Shown one piece after another: positions 1-7,775 of a stretch of DNA of 14,697 nt. Location: positions 1 to 14,697 of the forward strand of contig CAJXIT010000044.1 in assembly GCA_913054055.1 (NCBI GenBank), given 5' to 3'. This DNA comes from an uncultured Thalassolituus sp. (GTDB lineage: Bacteria; Pseudomonadota; Gammaproteobacteria; Pseudomonadales; Oceanobacteraceae). The position numbers and the translations under genes were made by a program. Each line of letters starts with the position of its first letter. Position 1 is the first letter of the stretch. The notes beneath the pieces were generated by a model. It worked only from the letters and a program-made list of their open reading frames with translations. It was not told the DNA's origin and searched no databases.

Positions 1-557
1 GAAAATCCACTTTGTTAAGCCTGCTGGCGGGTTTGGATCAAGCCAGCAGTGGACAAATCTTGATCGCGGATCAAGACTTATCAAAAATGGACGAAGATGG
101 GCGCGCCGCTGTGAGAAAGCAGCATGTGGGCTTTGTATTTCAAAATTTCCAATTACTGCCACACTTAAGCGCTCTGGATAATGTGATGTTGCCGTTAGAA
201 TTAATGGGCGATAGTCAAGCTTCTGAAAAAGCAAAAGATTGGTTAGATAAAGTCGGACTGCTTGATCGCATAGATCATCAACCTAATCAGTTAAGTGGGG
301 GTGAGCAGCAAAGGGTAGCTATCGCCAGAGCCTTTGCATGCGAGCCGGACTTATTATTTGCCGATGAGCCAACCGGTAATTTAGATGAACACACTGGGGC
401 CACCATAGAAAATTTATTATTCTCATTAAATAAAGAATTAGGCACCACACTTATCTTAGTCACCCATGATGTTGAACTGGCTAAAAAGTGCGCTCGGCAA
501 GTGCACTTAGAAGATGGTGTTCTGACAGAATTTTCTCAACAAGCGCAGCAGGTTTAA
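1..557 (+). CDS. ybbA: ABC transporter ATP-binding protein, YbbA/LolD type (5' truncated)
   Basis: This is the cytoplasmic ATPase of a YbbA-YbbP (MacB/LolCDE-like) ABC system, thought to drive its membrane partner mechanically rather than move a small solute. The reading frame is open from the window edge and begins inside the Walker A motif (GKSTLL at bases 1-17), so the start codon and about 40 residues are missing; the TTG at base 12 is not a start. Visible motifs in order are the Q-loop FQNFQLLP (about 140-165), the signature LSGGEQQR (291-314), Walker B LLFADEPTGNLD (349-386) and the H-loop VTHD (459-470). The stop TAA (555-557) lies 2 bp before the permease ATG, so the two genes are probably translationally coupled. 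In E. coli the homologous pair lies beside tesA, which would be expected just left of the window. The family is certain; the exact ybbA assignment rests on the adjacent YbbP-like permease. Confidence 0.92.
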   Translation, partial: KSTLLSLLAGLDQASSGQILIADQDLSKMDEDGRAAVRKQHVGFVFQNFQLLPHLSALDNVMLPLELMGDSQASEKAKDWLDKVGLLDRIDHQPNQLSGGEQQRVAIARAFACEPDLLFADEPTGNLDEHTGATIENLLFSLNKELGTTLILVTHDVELAKKCARQVHLEDGVLTEFSQQAQQV

Positions 558-559
558 TC

Positions 560-3091
560 ATGACAAGCATGCAGTTAATGGTGTTGTCGTTTAAACATTG
601 GCTAAACGACTTGCGCTCAAATGAAAAACGTTTGTTATTGCTGGCCACATTGTTGGCAGCTGTCAGCATGGCCATGATCTCATCGTTTGGCGATCGCCTA
701 TCCCGTACCATGCATTATCGTGCAAGTGAGCTTATTGCAGGGGATTTAACCTTATACAGTTCTCGTGAAGTGAAAGCGGAGTATCTAACAAAAGCATCCG
801 AGTTGGGTTTGAATGTTTCTGGTGCTTTGGGGTTTTCTACCATGGCGTTTGCAAATGATAAATTGCAACTAGTACGTGTGCGTTCGGTTGATGAGTTTTA
901 CCCATTAAAAGGTTACAACCAAGTGGCCGATGGTTTTTTGTATGAACTGAATGAAGATGGTAATGACGGAAAGGGCGTATTAATTAAGCACGGGCCAAAA
1001 CCCGGTATGGTATGGCCAGAAGAGCGTATCTTGCAGCGCTTAGGTGCAAAAATTGGTGACAGCATAGAGATTGGTGATGGGCTGTTTACGGTTGAACGTA
1101 TTTTACAGCAAGACGCCGATCGCAGTGGTAGTTTATTCAGTCCGTTTGGGCGCATGCTGATGTCAAAAACCGATGTGCCAAAAACAGGTGTGGTGAATCA
1201 AGCCAGTCGCATATGGTATAAATATTATTTCTCAGGTGATGAAGCACTAGTTAAGACATTCGCAAAATGGTTAAAGCCACAACTTAATAAGGCAGAAAAA
1301 TTAGCCGGGGTGGAAAAAAGCCAAAATAATGTGGGCAGTGCATTAGAAAAAGCTCAACAGTATTTATCGTTAGCCAGTTTAATCAGTGTGTTATTAGCCG
1401 CTGTGGCCATTGCTTTGTGTGCCCAGCGCTACAGTGAACGTCATTTTAATACTGCCGCGCTACTCAGGTGTTTAGGTGCTAGTAGTCAGCAAGTACGCAA
1501 TATCTTTATTTGTAAATTGTTATACACCGCGTTTGTGGGGGCGGTGATAGGCGCAGCAATTGGTTTTGTATTACATTTTTGGTTACTGAATATCGTAGCT
1601 GATGTGTTACCCAAAGATTTAATGCCCGCCAGAATATTGCCTGTAATGATCAGTATGTTAAGCGCGGCAGCGGTTTTAATGTTGATTGCGTTGGCTCCCA
1701 TACTTAATCTTAATAAAGTTAGTCCTGTTAGAGTATTGAGACGTGAATTGGCGCCTCAATCTGTTAAGGCAAATTTATTTTTTGTGTTAGCCGTTGGGAT
1801 TATGGTAGCGCTGGCTTATTTATTAACGGACAGCATTAAATTGTCTGTGGTTTTTGTGGTGGGATTAGCCATTTTGTTGCTCTTGTATGGCGTCATGTCT
1901 ACCGTCTTACTTAAGTTATTGACTAGGATCTCAAATTACCTGCCTTCAACACTCAGCTTGGGTTTAACTCAGCTTAATCGTCATCAATATTATGCGCGCT
2001 CGCAAGTAGCTGCGTTTGCTTTTATTTTTACGTCAGTGGCATTGATCTGGATAGTGCGTGGGGATTTATTTGATAACTGGCAACAACAAGTGCCGGAAGG
2101 GACGCCTAATCATTTTGCCATTAATATCTTGCCCGATAAAAAACAAGACTTCGCCGACACCTTAAAGCAGAAAGGATTAGCCGCCACACCTTATTACCCA
2201 ATGGTACGTGGGCGTCTAACCCATGTGAATAATGTGAATGTGAGTGAAATTTTTAAACAAGATGAAGGCCCCAACGCGTTAAAACGAGAGCTCAACCTTA
2301 CATGGAGTGATCAATTAAAAACCGACTCTAAAATATTAGCAGGAGAATGGTTTACTGATTCTCAGAGCGGTAGCAAGCCTGATGGTATTTCATTGGAGCA
2401 TAGGTTAGCGCGAGATTTAGATGTGACGGTGGGGGATCAAATAACCTTTAATATTGCTGGCAGCGATTTAGTGACCACCATTAAAAGCATTCGAGATGTG
2501 AAGTGGGGCAGTTTTGAACCGAACTTCTATGTGGTGTTTGAACCGGGTGTGATTAATGATATTCATCATACTTACATTAATAGCTTTTATTTGCCTCCAA
2601 GTGAAGGCCAATGGTTGATTGAACTGAATCAAGCCTTTAAAGCCATTACTGTGATTGAAATAGATCAGATATTGAATCAAGTACGGGAAATATTGGGGCA
2701 AACCAGTATGGCAGTAGAAGCCATTCTTGCTTTGGTGTTGTTATGTGCAATGGTCTTAATGTTTGCCACTTTATTAAGCACGTTAAGTTTGCGTAAACAT
2801 GAAGCGGCCTTGTATCGAACTTTTGGCGCCAGTGAAGCCATGATACGTTCACGCATTCGTAGTGAATATATTTCCTTAGCATTAATTGCCAGTTTGCTCG
2901 CGTTATTATCATTTGAAGCCATAAGCTTTGCGTTGTATTACTTTATTTTTAAAGTGAGCTGGGCACCGCACATGAGTTTGTGGATTGGCATTCCGGTATT
3001 AGCGTTAATCAGTATTTTATGTAGTGGTTATTTTGCTAATCGAGATGTGTTGAAAGCGTCTCCAAGAGAACTGCTACAAGAAGTGAATTAA
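560..3091 (+). CDS. ybbP: ABC transporter permease, YbbP/FtsX family
   Basis: This is the inner-membrane partner of the preceding ATPase, 843 residues and close to the size of E. coli YbbP (about 800). It starts with ATG at 560, two bases after the ATPase stop; the frame is open back to 488, but that would overlap the ATPase gene, and a second ATG at 569 is possible. Hydrophobic segments fall at about residues 25-42, 268-290, 321-343, 362-382, 406-423, 427-453, 484-500, 721-742, 772-797 and 807-826. This gives the duplicated FtsX pattern: an N-terminal anchor, a first periplasmic domain (about 45-265), a central helix block, a second periplasmic domain (about 500-720) and three C-terminal helices. 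The paired motifs LLRCLGAS and LYRTFGAS are the FtsX coupling segments that contact the ATPase. The substrate is unknown; the linked esterase suggests lipid or cell-envelope work, which is inference. Confidence 0.9.
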   Translation: MTSMQLMVLSFKHWLNDLRSNEKRLLLLATLLAAVSMAMISSFGDRLSRTMHYRASELIAGDLTLYSSREVKAEYLTKASELGLNVSGALGFSTMAFANDKLQLVRVRSVDEFYPLKGYNQVADGFLYELNEDGNDGKGVLIKHGPKPGMVWPEERILQRLGAKIGDSIEIGDGLFTVERILQQDADRSGSLFSPFGRMLMSKTDVPKTGVVNQASRIWYKYYFSGDEALVKTFAKWLKPQLNKAEKLAGVEKSQNNVGSALEKAQQYLSLASLISVLLAAVAIALCAQRYSERHFNTAALLRCLGASSQQVRNIFICKLLYTAFVGAVIGAAIGFVLHFWLLNIVADVLPKDLMPARILPVMISMLSAAAVLMLIALAPILNLNKVSPVRVLRRELAPQSVKANLFFVLAVGIMVALAYLLTDSIKLSVVFVVGLAILLLLYGVMSTVLLKLLTRISNYLPSTLSLGLTQLNRHQYYARSQVAAFAFIFTSVALIWIVRGDLFDNWQQQVPEGTPNHFAINILPDKKQDFADTLKQKGLAATPYYPMVRGRLTHVNNVNVSEIFKQDEGPNALKRELNLTWSDQLKTDSKILAGEWFTDSQSGSKPDGISLEHRLARDLDVTVGDQITFNIAGSDLVTTIKSIRDVKWGSFEPNFYVVFEPGVINDIHHTYINSFYLPPSEGQWLIELNQAFKAITVIEIDQILNQVREILGQTSMAVEAILALVLLCAMVLMFATLLSTLSLRKHEAALYRTFGASEAMIRSRIRSEYISLALIASLLALLSFEAISFALYYFIFKVSWAPHMSLWIGIPVLALISILCSGYFANRDVLKASPRELLQEVN

Positions 3092-3096
3092 AGATC

Positions 3097-3786
3097 ATGA
3101 CGTATTTACCCTGTATTGAAATAGAACCCAATGTTAATGGCAACCAGGTTGAAGCCAATGCTGCCATTATTTGGCTGCATGGCTTAGGCGCCAGTGGTGA
3201 TGACTTTGCTCCCATTGTGCCGCAATTAAAACTGAACAATGAATTGGCGGTCCGCTTTGTTTTTCCTCATGCGCCTTCAAGGTCAATCACGTTTAATGGT
3301 GGTATGGTCATGCCCGCTTGGTATGACTTTGTGATTAATGGTGTAAACCGGGAAGTGAATAAAGAGGATTTAGAGCACACCACCGCTCAAATAATGGATT
3401 TAATTGAGCGGGAAGTTGAACGGGGTGTTCCGGCTAATCGCATTATGATCGCGGGCTTTTCGCAGGGCGGTGCCATAGCTTATCAAGTGGCGTTTAATTG
3501 GATGAATAAGCACACAACGCCTTTGGCTGGGTTAATGGCCATGAGCACTTATGTAGCCGATGAATCAGTTGTTGAAAATAGTAAATTGGAGAAAGTATTT
3601 CCTGTGCATATTTATCATGGTACACAGGATCAGGTGGTGCCAGAATCATTAGGATTAAAAGCGAAAGGGTTATTAGAAGGCCACGGCTATGCACCGCAAT
3701 ACAGTGATTATTTGATGGAGCACAGCGTGTGTATTTCTCAGATTCGTGATGTGGCTAAATTTATGAATCAATGCTTCGGCGAATGA
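3097..3786 (+). CDS. Alpha/beta hydrolase, phospholipase/carboxylesterase (acyl-protein thioesterase-like)
   Basis: This 229-residue protein has the length and motifs of the bacterial carboxylesterase / acyl-protein thioesterase family (Pseudomonas EstB/CarE type), which hydrolyses short-chain esters or thioesters. It shows the oxyanion-region motif LHGLGASGDDF (residues 27-37), the nucleophile elbow GFSQG with Ser122, GTQDQVVP with Asp178, and MEHSVC with His209. The spacing Ser-56-Asp-31-His matches the family triad. There is no signal peptide, so it should be cytoplasmic. The ATG lies 5 bp after the permease stop, with no space for a promoter, so it is probably the last gene of the ybbA-ybbP operon. 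Its TGA (3784-3786) directly abuts the stop codon of the convergent small gene. Function as a carboxylesterase is well supported; the physiological substrate cannot be told from sequence. Confidence 0.93.
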   Translation: MTYLPCIEIEPNVNGNQVEANAAIIWLHGLGASGDDFAPIVPQLKLNNELAVRFVFPHAPSRSITFNGGMVMPAWYDFVINGVNREVNKEDLEHTTAQIMDLIEREVERGVPANRIMIAGFSQGGAIAYQVAFNWMNKHTTPLAGLMAMSTYVADESVVENSKLEKVFPVHIYHGTQDQVVPESLGLKAKGLLEGHGYAPQYSDYLMEHSVCISQIRDVAKFMNQCFGE

Positions 3787-4113
3787 TTAATATCGGATAT
3801 TGCTTGTGCCAGCAAAATTAAGTATTGAAAAAATGATGCTAATGGTAACGGCTATAAATAGCATGTTTCTAAATTCCCCTTTTAGTCGGCTGTTTCTCGC
3901 CAGGCAGATGATAGGGGCAACTAACGCGGCAATAATAATGGGTTTAAAAATGCCAATCACAAAGCGGTTAAAATTATCTCGGTATGCAAGCAGGTCGTTA
4001 GCCCAAGCGTAGAAACCAAAATCGGCAATGTTCAATATAATGTGTATACAAAAAGCAGTGATGGCCAGCGTATTGGTGATAACAGGTTTTTTCTCTTGCA
4101 GTAACTGGCTCAT
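3787..4113 (-). CDS. Small three-helix membrane protein of unknown function
   Basis: I do not recognise this gene. Read from the ATG at 4111-4113 it encodes 108 residues with three hydrophobic segments (about 11-30, 51-72, 83-101), separated by short charged loops (NDLLAYRDNFNR; RNSRLKGEFR), so it is probably an integral inner-membrane protein. An upstream in-frame GTG at 4165-4167 would add 18 residues (about 126 in total). Neither start has a convincing ribosome binding site; I prefer ATG because the extra residues are not hydrophobic and look like untranslated sequence. The stop TAA (complement of 3787-3789) touches the TGA of the convergent esterase with no spacer. It may be read through from the SDR gene, but a candidate terminator at 4270-4302 lies between them. 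The helix pattern supports a real gene; the function is unknown. Confidence 0.6.
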   Translation of the reverse strand: MSQLLQEKKPVITNTLAITAFCIHIILNIADFGFYAWANDLLAYRDNFNRFVIGIFKPIIIAALVAPIICLARNSRLKGEFRNMLFIAVTISIIFSILNFAGTSNIRY

Positions 4114-4269
4114 AGCGGGTCTTATGTGATGAATTCCATTTGGAGCTAGTTTAATGAAGTGGGTCACATTTATGAGTAAAGTCTTGTAACCCTGCAGTGG
4201 CCTTTTGTAATAGGGTTTAGGATTTGTAATGAATGAAAGAGTGCCTGGTTACATTTGTATCGGAATACG

Positions 4270-4302
4270 AAAACCCCTGCGCTGGATGATGAACGAAGGG
4301 GT
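4270..4302 (-). terminator. Candidate intrinsic terminator after the SDR gene
   Basis: On the minus strand, about 36 bases past the SDR stop, ACCCCT (complement of 4297-4302) pairs with AGGGGT (complement of 4273-4278) across an 18-base loop and is followed by a short T run (TTTT, 4270-4273). The stem is only 6 bp and the T run is short, so this is a plausible but modest terminator. Confidence 0.45.
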
Positions 4303-4337
4303 CATTAGATAACTGATAGTTGTTTACAGATTGGGAC

Positions 4338-5117
4338 TTAGCTTTTAGCTTCAGCAGCTTCTCTACCTTGCAGCCATTTTTTAAATTTAAATTGCTCAAT
4401 GGATTTATAAATAGGCATAACCAAAGGAAAGGCCCAGTTTAACAAAAGGGTTAGTACACTGAGTTTACTTGGGTAAATAAGGGCTTTATTTGCTAATACC
4501 CCTTTAATAGCAGCGGCACTTACATCGCTTGCGGTTTGAGTGGGCCACGGGACTGGTGCTGTTGTATCAAAGAAATGGGTTTTAGTGGCAACAGGGCACA
4601 GCATCATAATGTGTCCTTGATCGTCTTTCTCACGGCGATATGCATCTGCCCAAGATAATAATGCCGCTTTGGTTGAGCTATATAGACTGTAACCCGGCAA
4701 ACTAAATTTCCCCATGAAACTGGCTGTAATTAACATGCCGTATTCACGGCCTTGGTTAAGTCGTGCCATTTTATGACTGCTGTAAATAGGACTAAAGGTG
4801 TTGCAGCGGTATATACGATCAATGTGCTGCCAGTTCTCTTTTTCAGTTTGCTCATAATAAGCAAAGCCTGCGTTGGCGATGAATAGATCAATGCTGCCAA
4901 GTTTTTCTTGTGCAAATTCAAATAATTCATCCACTCCTTTTTCTGTACTGATATCCCCTTGGTGAATATGAACATTAGGAGGAATAGAGTGATCAAAGGG
5001 GTTCAAATCTGTCGCGACAATTTTCACTTGGTATTTCTGACTAAGGGCTGTGAGTATGGATAAGCCAATACCAGACGCCGCGCCAGTGATGACGATGTTC
5101 TTATTATCTAAATTCAT
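4338..5117 (-). CDS. Short-chain dehydrogenase/reductase (classical SDR)
   Basis: This is a 259-residue NAD(P)-dependent oxidoreductase of the classical SDR family with every hallmark present: the nucleotide-binding TGAASGIG (11-18), an acidic residue after the second strand (VATDLN, Asp37, favouring NAD over NADP), NAG (82-84), the catalytic Asn106, Ser133, and Tyr146-x3-Lys150 (YSSTK). The C-terminal stretch 219-238 is strongly hydrophobic and may be a membrane-contacting helix, as in SDRs acting on lipids or hydrophobic alcohols. The ATG at 5115-5117 is preceded by a weak AGG-type site. A perfect 13-bp palindrome lies 23 bases upstream. The gene stands near a divergent AlmA/EthA-like monooxygenase, so a shared role in oxidising hydrophobic alcohols or ketones is possible, but this is inferred from position alone. 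The family is certain, the substrate unknown. Confidence 0.93.
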   Translation of the reverse strand: MNLDNKNIVITGAASGIGLSILTALSQKYQVKIVATDLNPFDHSIPPNVHIHQGDISTEKGVDELFEFAQEKLGSIDLFIANAGFAYYEQTEKENWQHIDRIYRCNTFSPIYSSHKMARLNQGREYGMLITASFMGKFSLPGYSLYSSTKAALLSWADAYRREKDDQGHIMMLCPVATKTHFFDTTAPVPWPTQTASDVSAAAIKGVLANKALIYPSKLSVLTLLLNWAFPLVMPIYKSIEQFKFKKWLQGREAAEAKS

Positions 5118-5140
5118 TGGGTTGCCTGTTATTATTATTG

Positions 5141-5153
5141 TAGCTGGCAGCTA
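5141..5153. promoter_or_regulatory. 13-bp palindrome in the SDR leader, possible operator
   Basis: TAGCTG-G-CAGCTA is a perfect 6-1-6 inverted repeat. On the minus strand it overlaps a plausible -10 (TACAAT) and lies about 23 bases before the SDR start codon, a typical place for a repressor site. It could instead be a small leader hairpin. No matching second copy was noticed in the window. Confidence 0.3.
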
Positions 5154-5268
5154 TCTTAATACTAAAGGGGTAAGTGGGGGGGAGCAACCTTGTTAGTCGG
5201 AATTATGTTCATTTAGTTTGATTTAGGTAAAACCCAATCCATTAAATTGTTATAAGCAGGACCAAATT

Positions 5269-5481
5269 TTAAGTGCGTGACGGGTTTTCCTTTTTCTTGT
5301 CAGGCATGGGAGTGGGCTTAATAGTAATACCATTATGAGCGCTTTCTGTGGGCTCATCTTTGAGTGCGGCTAAATACCGACGAACGGCCTCTTCTTCTTT
5401 TTGGCGTTCATCTTGATCCAGCTCTTTATTGACTTTGGCTCTCTCTTCCGGAGTGATATATCGAGCGTTGTAAACATCCAT
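5269..5481 (-). CDS. Small charged protein of unknown function (70 aa)
   Basis: I do not recognise this gene. It encodes 70 mostly hydrophilic residues: an N-terminal half rich in Glu, Lys and Arg (about 11-42: ITPEERAKVNKELDQDERQK, then EEEAVRRYLAAL) that should form a single amphipathic or coiled-coil helix, followed by a Pro/Thr-rich, Lys-ending tail that looks disordered. There is no signal peptide or membrane segment. The start ATG (5479-5481) has only a weak, A-rich upstream region. It lies in the gap between the SDR gene (same strand, about 150 bp downstream) and the divergent flavin monooxygenase. The structured amino-acid composition and clean frame argue for a real gene, but its small size leaves doubt. 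Confidence 0.55.
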   Translation of the reverse strand: MDVYNARYITPEERAKVNKELDQDERQKEEEAVRRYLAALKDEPTESAHNGITIKPTPMPDKKKENPSRT

Positions 5482-5646
5482 TTTATTATATGTTCAATAG
5501 TTTTCAGCCTTGATGTATTGACGGTATCAGGCTTAGCTGTCACCAAACTAAATGAACTTAAAAATTGAATGACTTTGTTAGTGGGATTTTTACAGCAATT
5601 AGAATATATTCAGGTAACAACGTATAAAAATAATAAAGGGAAGACA

Positions 5647-7140
5647 ATGGACGCCGAATATCAAGATGTGATTATCATTGGGGCTGGGCTATCGGGCATA
5701 GGTGCCGCTTGCCACTTATCAAAAAAATGCCCCAATAAAAGTTTTGCTATTTTGGAAGGTCGTGCTGCCTTAGGAGGCACTTGGGATTTATTTAAGTACC
5801 CTGGTATTCGTAGTGACAGTGATATGTACACTTTAGGTTATAACTTTAAACCTTGGACTGATCCACAAGCCATTGCTGATGGTCCCGCCATTTTAAAATA
5901 CATTAATAACACCGCTAAAGAATTCCAAGTGGATTCCCATATTCGCTATCACCATAAAGCCACAAAAATCAGTTGGGATAGCGCTACGGCTCGCTGGACC
6001 GTGCAATTAACTGCAAATGGTGAAGAAAAAACCATGCATTGTAATTATTTAATTACCTGTACGGGTTATTACAATTATGAAGCGGGTTATACCCCAGATT
6101 TCCCCAATAAAAATGTTTTCAAAGGTCAATTTATCCACCCACAAAACTGGCCTGAAGATTTAAACTATGAAAATAAAAAAGTGGTTGTGATTGGCAGTGG
6201 TGCTACCGCGGTCACATTAGTACCCGAGCTAGCAAAGCAAACATCCTTAGTAACCATGCTGCAACGCAGTCCAACGTATGTCACCACACTTCCAAAAGAA
6301 GACACCTTGCTTGTTTGGATGCGTAAATTTTTACCCGACAACTGGGTGTATCGTTTTGCTCGTACTCGCAACATTGGTTTTACCATCGGTTTTTATAATT
6401 TCTGTCGAGCATTTCCAAATGCAGCCCGTGGATTTATGACAAAGATGGTGAAGAAAGAGTTACCAGAAACCTTTGATATGAAGCATTTCACCCCTAAATA
6501 TGCCCCTTGGGATGAACGTGTGTGCGTGGTGCCAGACAGTGATATGTTTAAGGTCATCAGTGATGGCAAGGCCCAAGTGATCACTGATCAGATTGAGCGC
6601 TTTACCGAAACCGGTATTCAGCTTAAATCTGGCGATCATTTGGATGCCGATATTATTATCAGTGCCACAGGGCTAGATATTCAGCTTATGGGTGGCATTG
6701 ATGTCAGCGTCGATGGTCAGCATTATGATTTCTCTGAAAAAATGATTTATCGCGGAATTCTATTTCAAGACTTGCCAAATCTGGGCATGATTTTCGGTTA
6801 TACCAATGCTTCCTGGACCCTAAAGGCCGATCTCGTCAGTGAGTATATGTGCCGAATCATTAACCATTTGGATGAATCCCAAACCCAGTATGCTGTGCCA
6901 GAGGATCATGAATCGATTAATCGTATTCCCTTTATGGATATGAGTTCAGGTTATATTCAGCGGGCTTTGCATAAGGTGCCTCAGCAAGGCGAAAAATTAC
7001 CATGGCGCTTATACCAAAACTATGTAAAAGATATGATGATGTTGCGTTATGGCGAGTTAGACGATGGCGTGTTGCGCTTCAAAAAGGCGAATAAACAGGG
7101 CGGATTAGAGGGGCAGGCTGAAGATAAAATGGCCAGTTGA
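5647..7140 (+). CDS. Flavin-binding monooxygenase, Baeyer-Villiger type (AlmA/EthA-like)
   Basis: This 497-residue FAD/NADPH-dependent monooxygenase closely resembles, from memory, both Acinetobacter AlmA (long-chain alkane use) and mycobacterial EthA (ketone and thioamide oxidation). It has the FAD site GAGLSG (12-17), GGTWDLFKYPGIRSDSDM (43-60), the Baeyer-Villiger fingerprint FKGQFIHPQNWP (158-169, fitting FxGxxxHxxxWP), the NADPH site GSGATA (183-188) and a late SATGL motif. EthA-type features continue to the C terminus (GYTNASWTLKADL). The frame is open back to 5569, but ATG 5647 is chosen because it is preceded by AAGGGAAG and the FAD strand begins seven residues later. It is divergent from the SDR gene and the 70-residue gene. 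It probably inserts oxygen into hydrophobic ketones or oxidises alkanes; family data do not decide between them. Confidence 0.93.
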   Translation: MDAEYQDVIIIGAGLSGIGAACHLSKKCPNKSFAILEGRAALGGTWDLFKYPGIRSDSDMYTLGYNFKPWTDPQAIADGPAILKYINNTAKEFQVDSHIRYHHKATKISWDSATARWTVQLTANGEEKTMHCNYLITCTGYYNYEAGYTPDFPNKNVFKGQFIHPQNWPEDLNYENKKVVVIGSGATAVTLVPELAKQTSLVTMLQRSPTYVTTLPKEDTLLVWMRKFLPDNWVYRFARTRNIGFTIGFYNFCRAFPNAARGFMTKMVKKELPETFDMKHFTPKYAPWDERVCVVPDSDMFKVISDGKAQVITDQIERFTETGIQLKSGDHLDADIIISATGLDIQLMGGIDVSVDGQHYDFSEKMIYRGILFQDLPNLGMIFGYTNASWTLKADLVSEYMCRIINHLDESQTQYAVPEDHESINRIPFMDMSSGYIQRALHKVPQQGEKLPWRLYQNYVKDMMMLRYGELDDGVLRFKKANKQGGLEGQAEDKMAS

Positions 7141-7163
7141 GGGGGGCTTTTAAGTTTTGCTTA

Positions 7164-7196
7164 GCCCGTAAACATCAGGATTTACGGGCGACCTTT
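7164..7196 (+). terminator. Hairpin between convergent genes, likely transcription terminator
   Basis: GCCCGTAAA (7164-7172) and TTTACGGGC (7181-7189) form a perfect 9-bp stem with an 8-base loop, 23 bases after the monooxygenase stop. The sequence after it (GACCTTT) is only partly T-rich. It also lies downstream of the minus-strand secreted-protein gene and may stop transcription from both sides. Confidence 0.55.
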
Positions 7197-7218
7197 AATG
7201 GGATAAAAATGAAAGTGT

Positions 7219-7563
7219 TTATAGCTTGCAGTTAAACTCACCTTTTGAAGCGCCCCTCATCTCGATCTTGCATTTAGAGTTCAGTGACCAGAGCGCCCCT
7301 CCACAATTCAGTTTGACATTCTCCAGTCCCCCATTAATAAAACCTTCGCAGCTGCGAGCCACTTGTTTTAGATGATTGCCCTTGCACTTAACCGATAGGC
7401 TATCAGAACCCCCGTCACGCTTGGCGACACACCCTTTTTCAATATCCAGTAGGCTAAAATCATAACCGGGTAATTTACTAGAGTTGATGTCAGCGGCTAT
7501 CACCATAGAGGCTGAAAATAGGCTAATCAAAACCGAACTGGCTAAGGTAATCTTGGTTTTCAT
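7219..7563 (-). CDS. Small secreted six-cysteine protein of unknown function
   Basis: I do not recognise this family. The 114-residue product begins MKTK followed by a hydrophobic run and a cleavage-like VIAA/D boundary near residue 24, so it is probably exported to the periplasm or outside. The mature part of about 90 residues has six cysteines (45, 60, 72, 87, 98, 112), enough for three disulfides, plus many Gly, Lys and Ser residues. I chose ATG 7561-7563 because a GGAG site lies six bases upstream; the in-frame ATG four codons earlier overlaps that site. A TATAGT -10-like box and an inverted repeat lie 15-36 bases upstream, so it is probably a single-gene unit. It converges on the monooxygenase gene with a hairpin between them. 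Confidence 0.75.
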   Translation of the reverse strand: MKTKITLASSVLISLFSASMVIAADINSSKLPGYDFSLLDIEKGCVAKRDGGSDSLSVKCKGNHLKQVARSCEGFINGGLENVKLNCGGALWSLNSKCKIEMRGASKGEFNCKL

Positions 7564-7577
7564 AAGGCTCTCCATTG

Positions 7578-7599
7578 TGTCTATTTTTTACTATAGACA
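7578..7599 (-). promoter_or_regulatory. Inverted repeat over the -10 region of the secreted-protein gene
   Basis: On the minus strand TGTCTAT-N8-ATAGACA is a perfect 7-8-7 inverted repeat ending about 15 bases before the start codon. The box TATAGT (complement of 7589-7594) falls inside it and matches a -10 at five of six positions; no good -35 is seen. It could be a repressor operator or, if transcribed, a leader hairpin. Confidence 0.35.
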
Positions 7600-7726
7600 A
7601 TCCCGGTCGTTTTGCAGGGTTTTAATCAAGGTATTCGTTTAATGGCTAAACACGTGAGGTAAGCCTTAAAATCTAGCTTCCGGGCCTATAAATCGGTAGA
7701 ATATGCCCCCTTATTTTTGTTCATAT

Positions 7727-7752
7727 CTGGGCTATTGCTGAAAATAGCCTAG
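7727..7752 (+). promoter_or_regulatory. Leader stem-loop before argG
   Basis: CTGGGCTATT (7727-7736) can pair with AATAGCCTAG (7743-7752), giving 10 bp including one G-T pair around a six-base loop. It ends 12 bases before the argG ribosome binding site (TAGGAG, 7764-7769). A TAGAAT -10-like box at 7697-7702 would place it in the transcript leader. There is no T run after it, so it is not a simple terminator. No clear ArgR box was seen. Confidence 0.35.
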
Positions 7753-7775
7753 GGAAATGCCTTTAGGAGCACTGA

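Noticed and set aside
488..559. Upstream start for the permease gene
   Set aside because: It would overlap the ATPase gene by about 70 bases; ATG 560 is two bases after the ATPase stop and gives a normal YbbP N terminus.
2646..2922. Overlapping minus-strand frames of 80-90 codons within the permease gene
   Set aside because: They are antisense to hydrophobic FtsX sequence, with no motif or ribosome site.
4217..4399. Minus-strand 60-codon frame at the end of the SDR gene
   Set aside because: It overlaps the SDR 3' end in another frame and the candidate terminator, and has no protein-like features.
5569..5646. Upstream ATG for the flavin monooxygenase
   Set aside because: The extra 26 residues do not resemble the family, whereas ATG 5647 has a ribosome site and directly precedes the FAD-binding strand.
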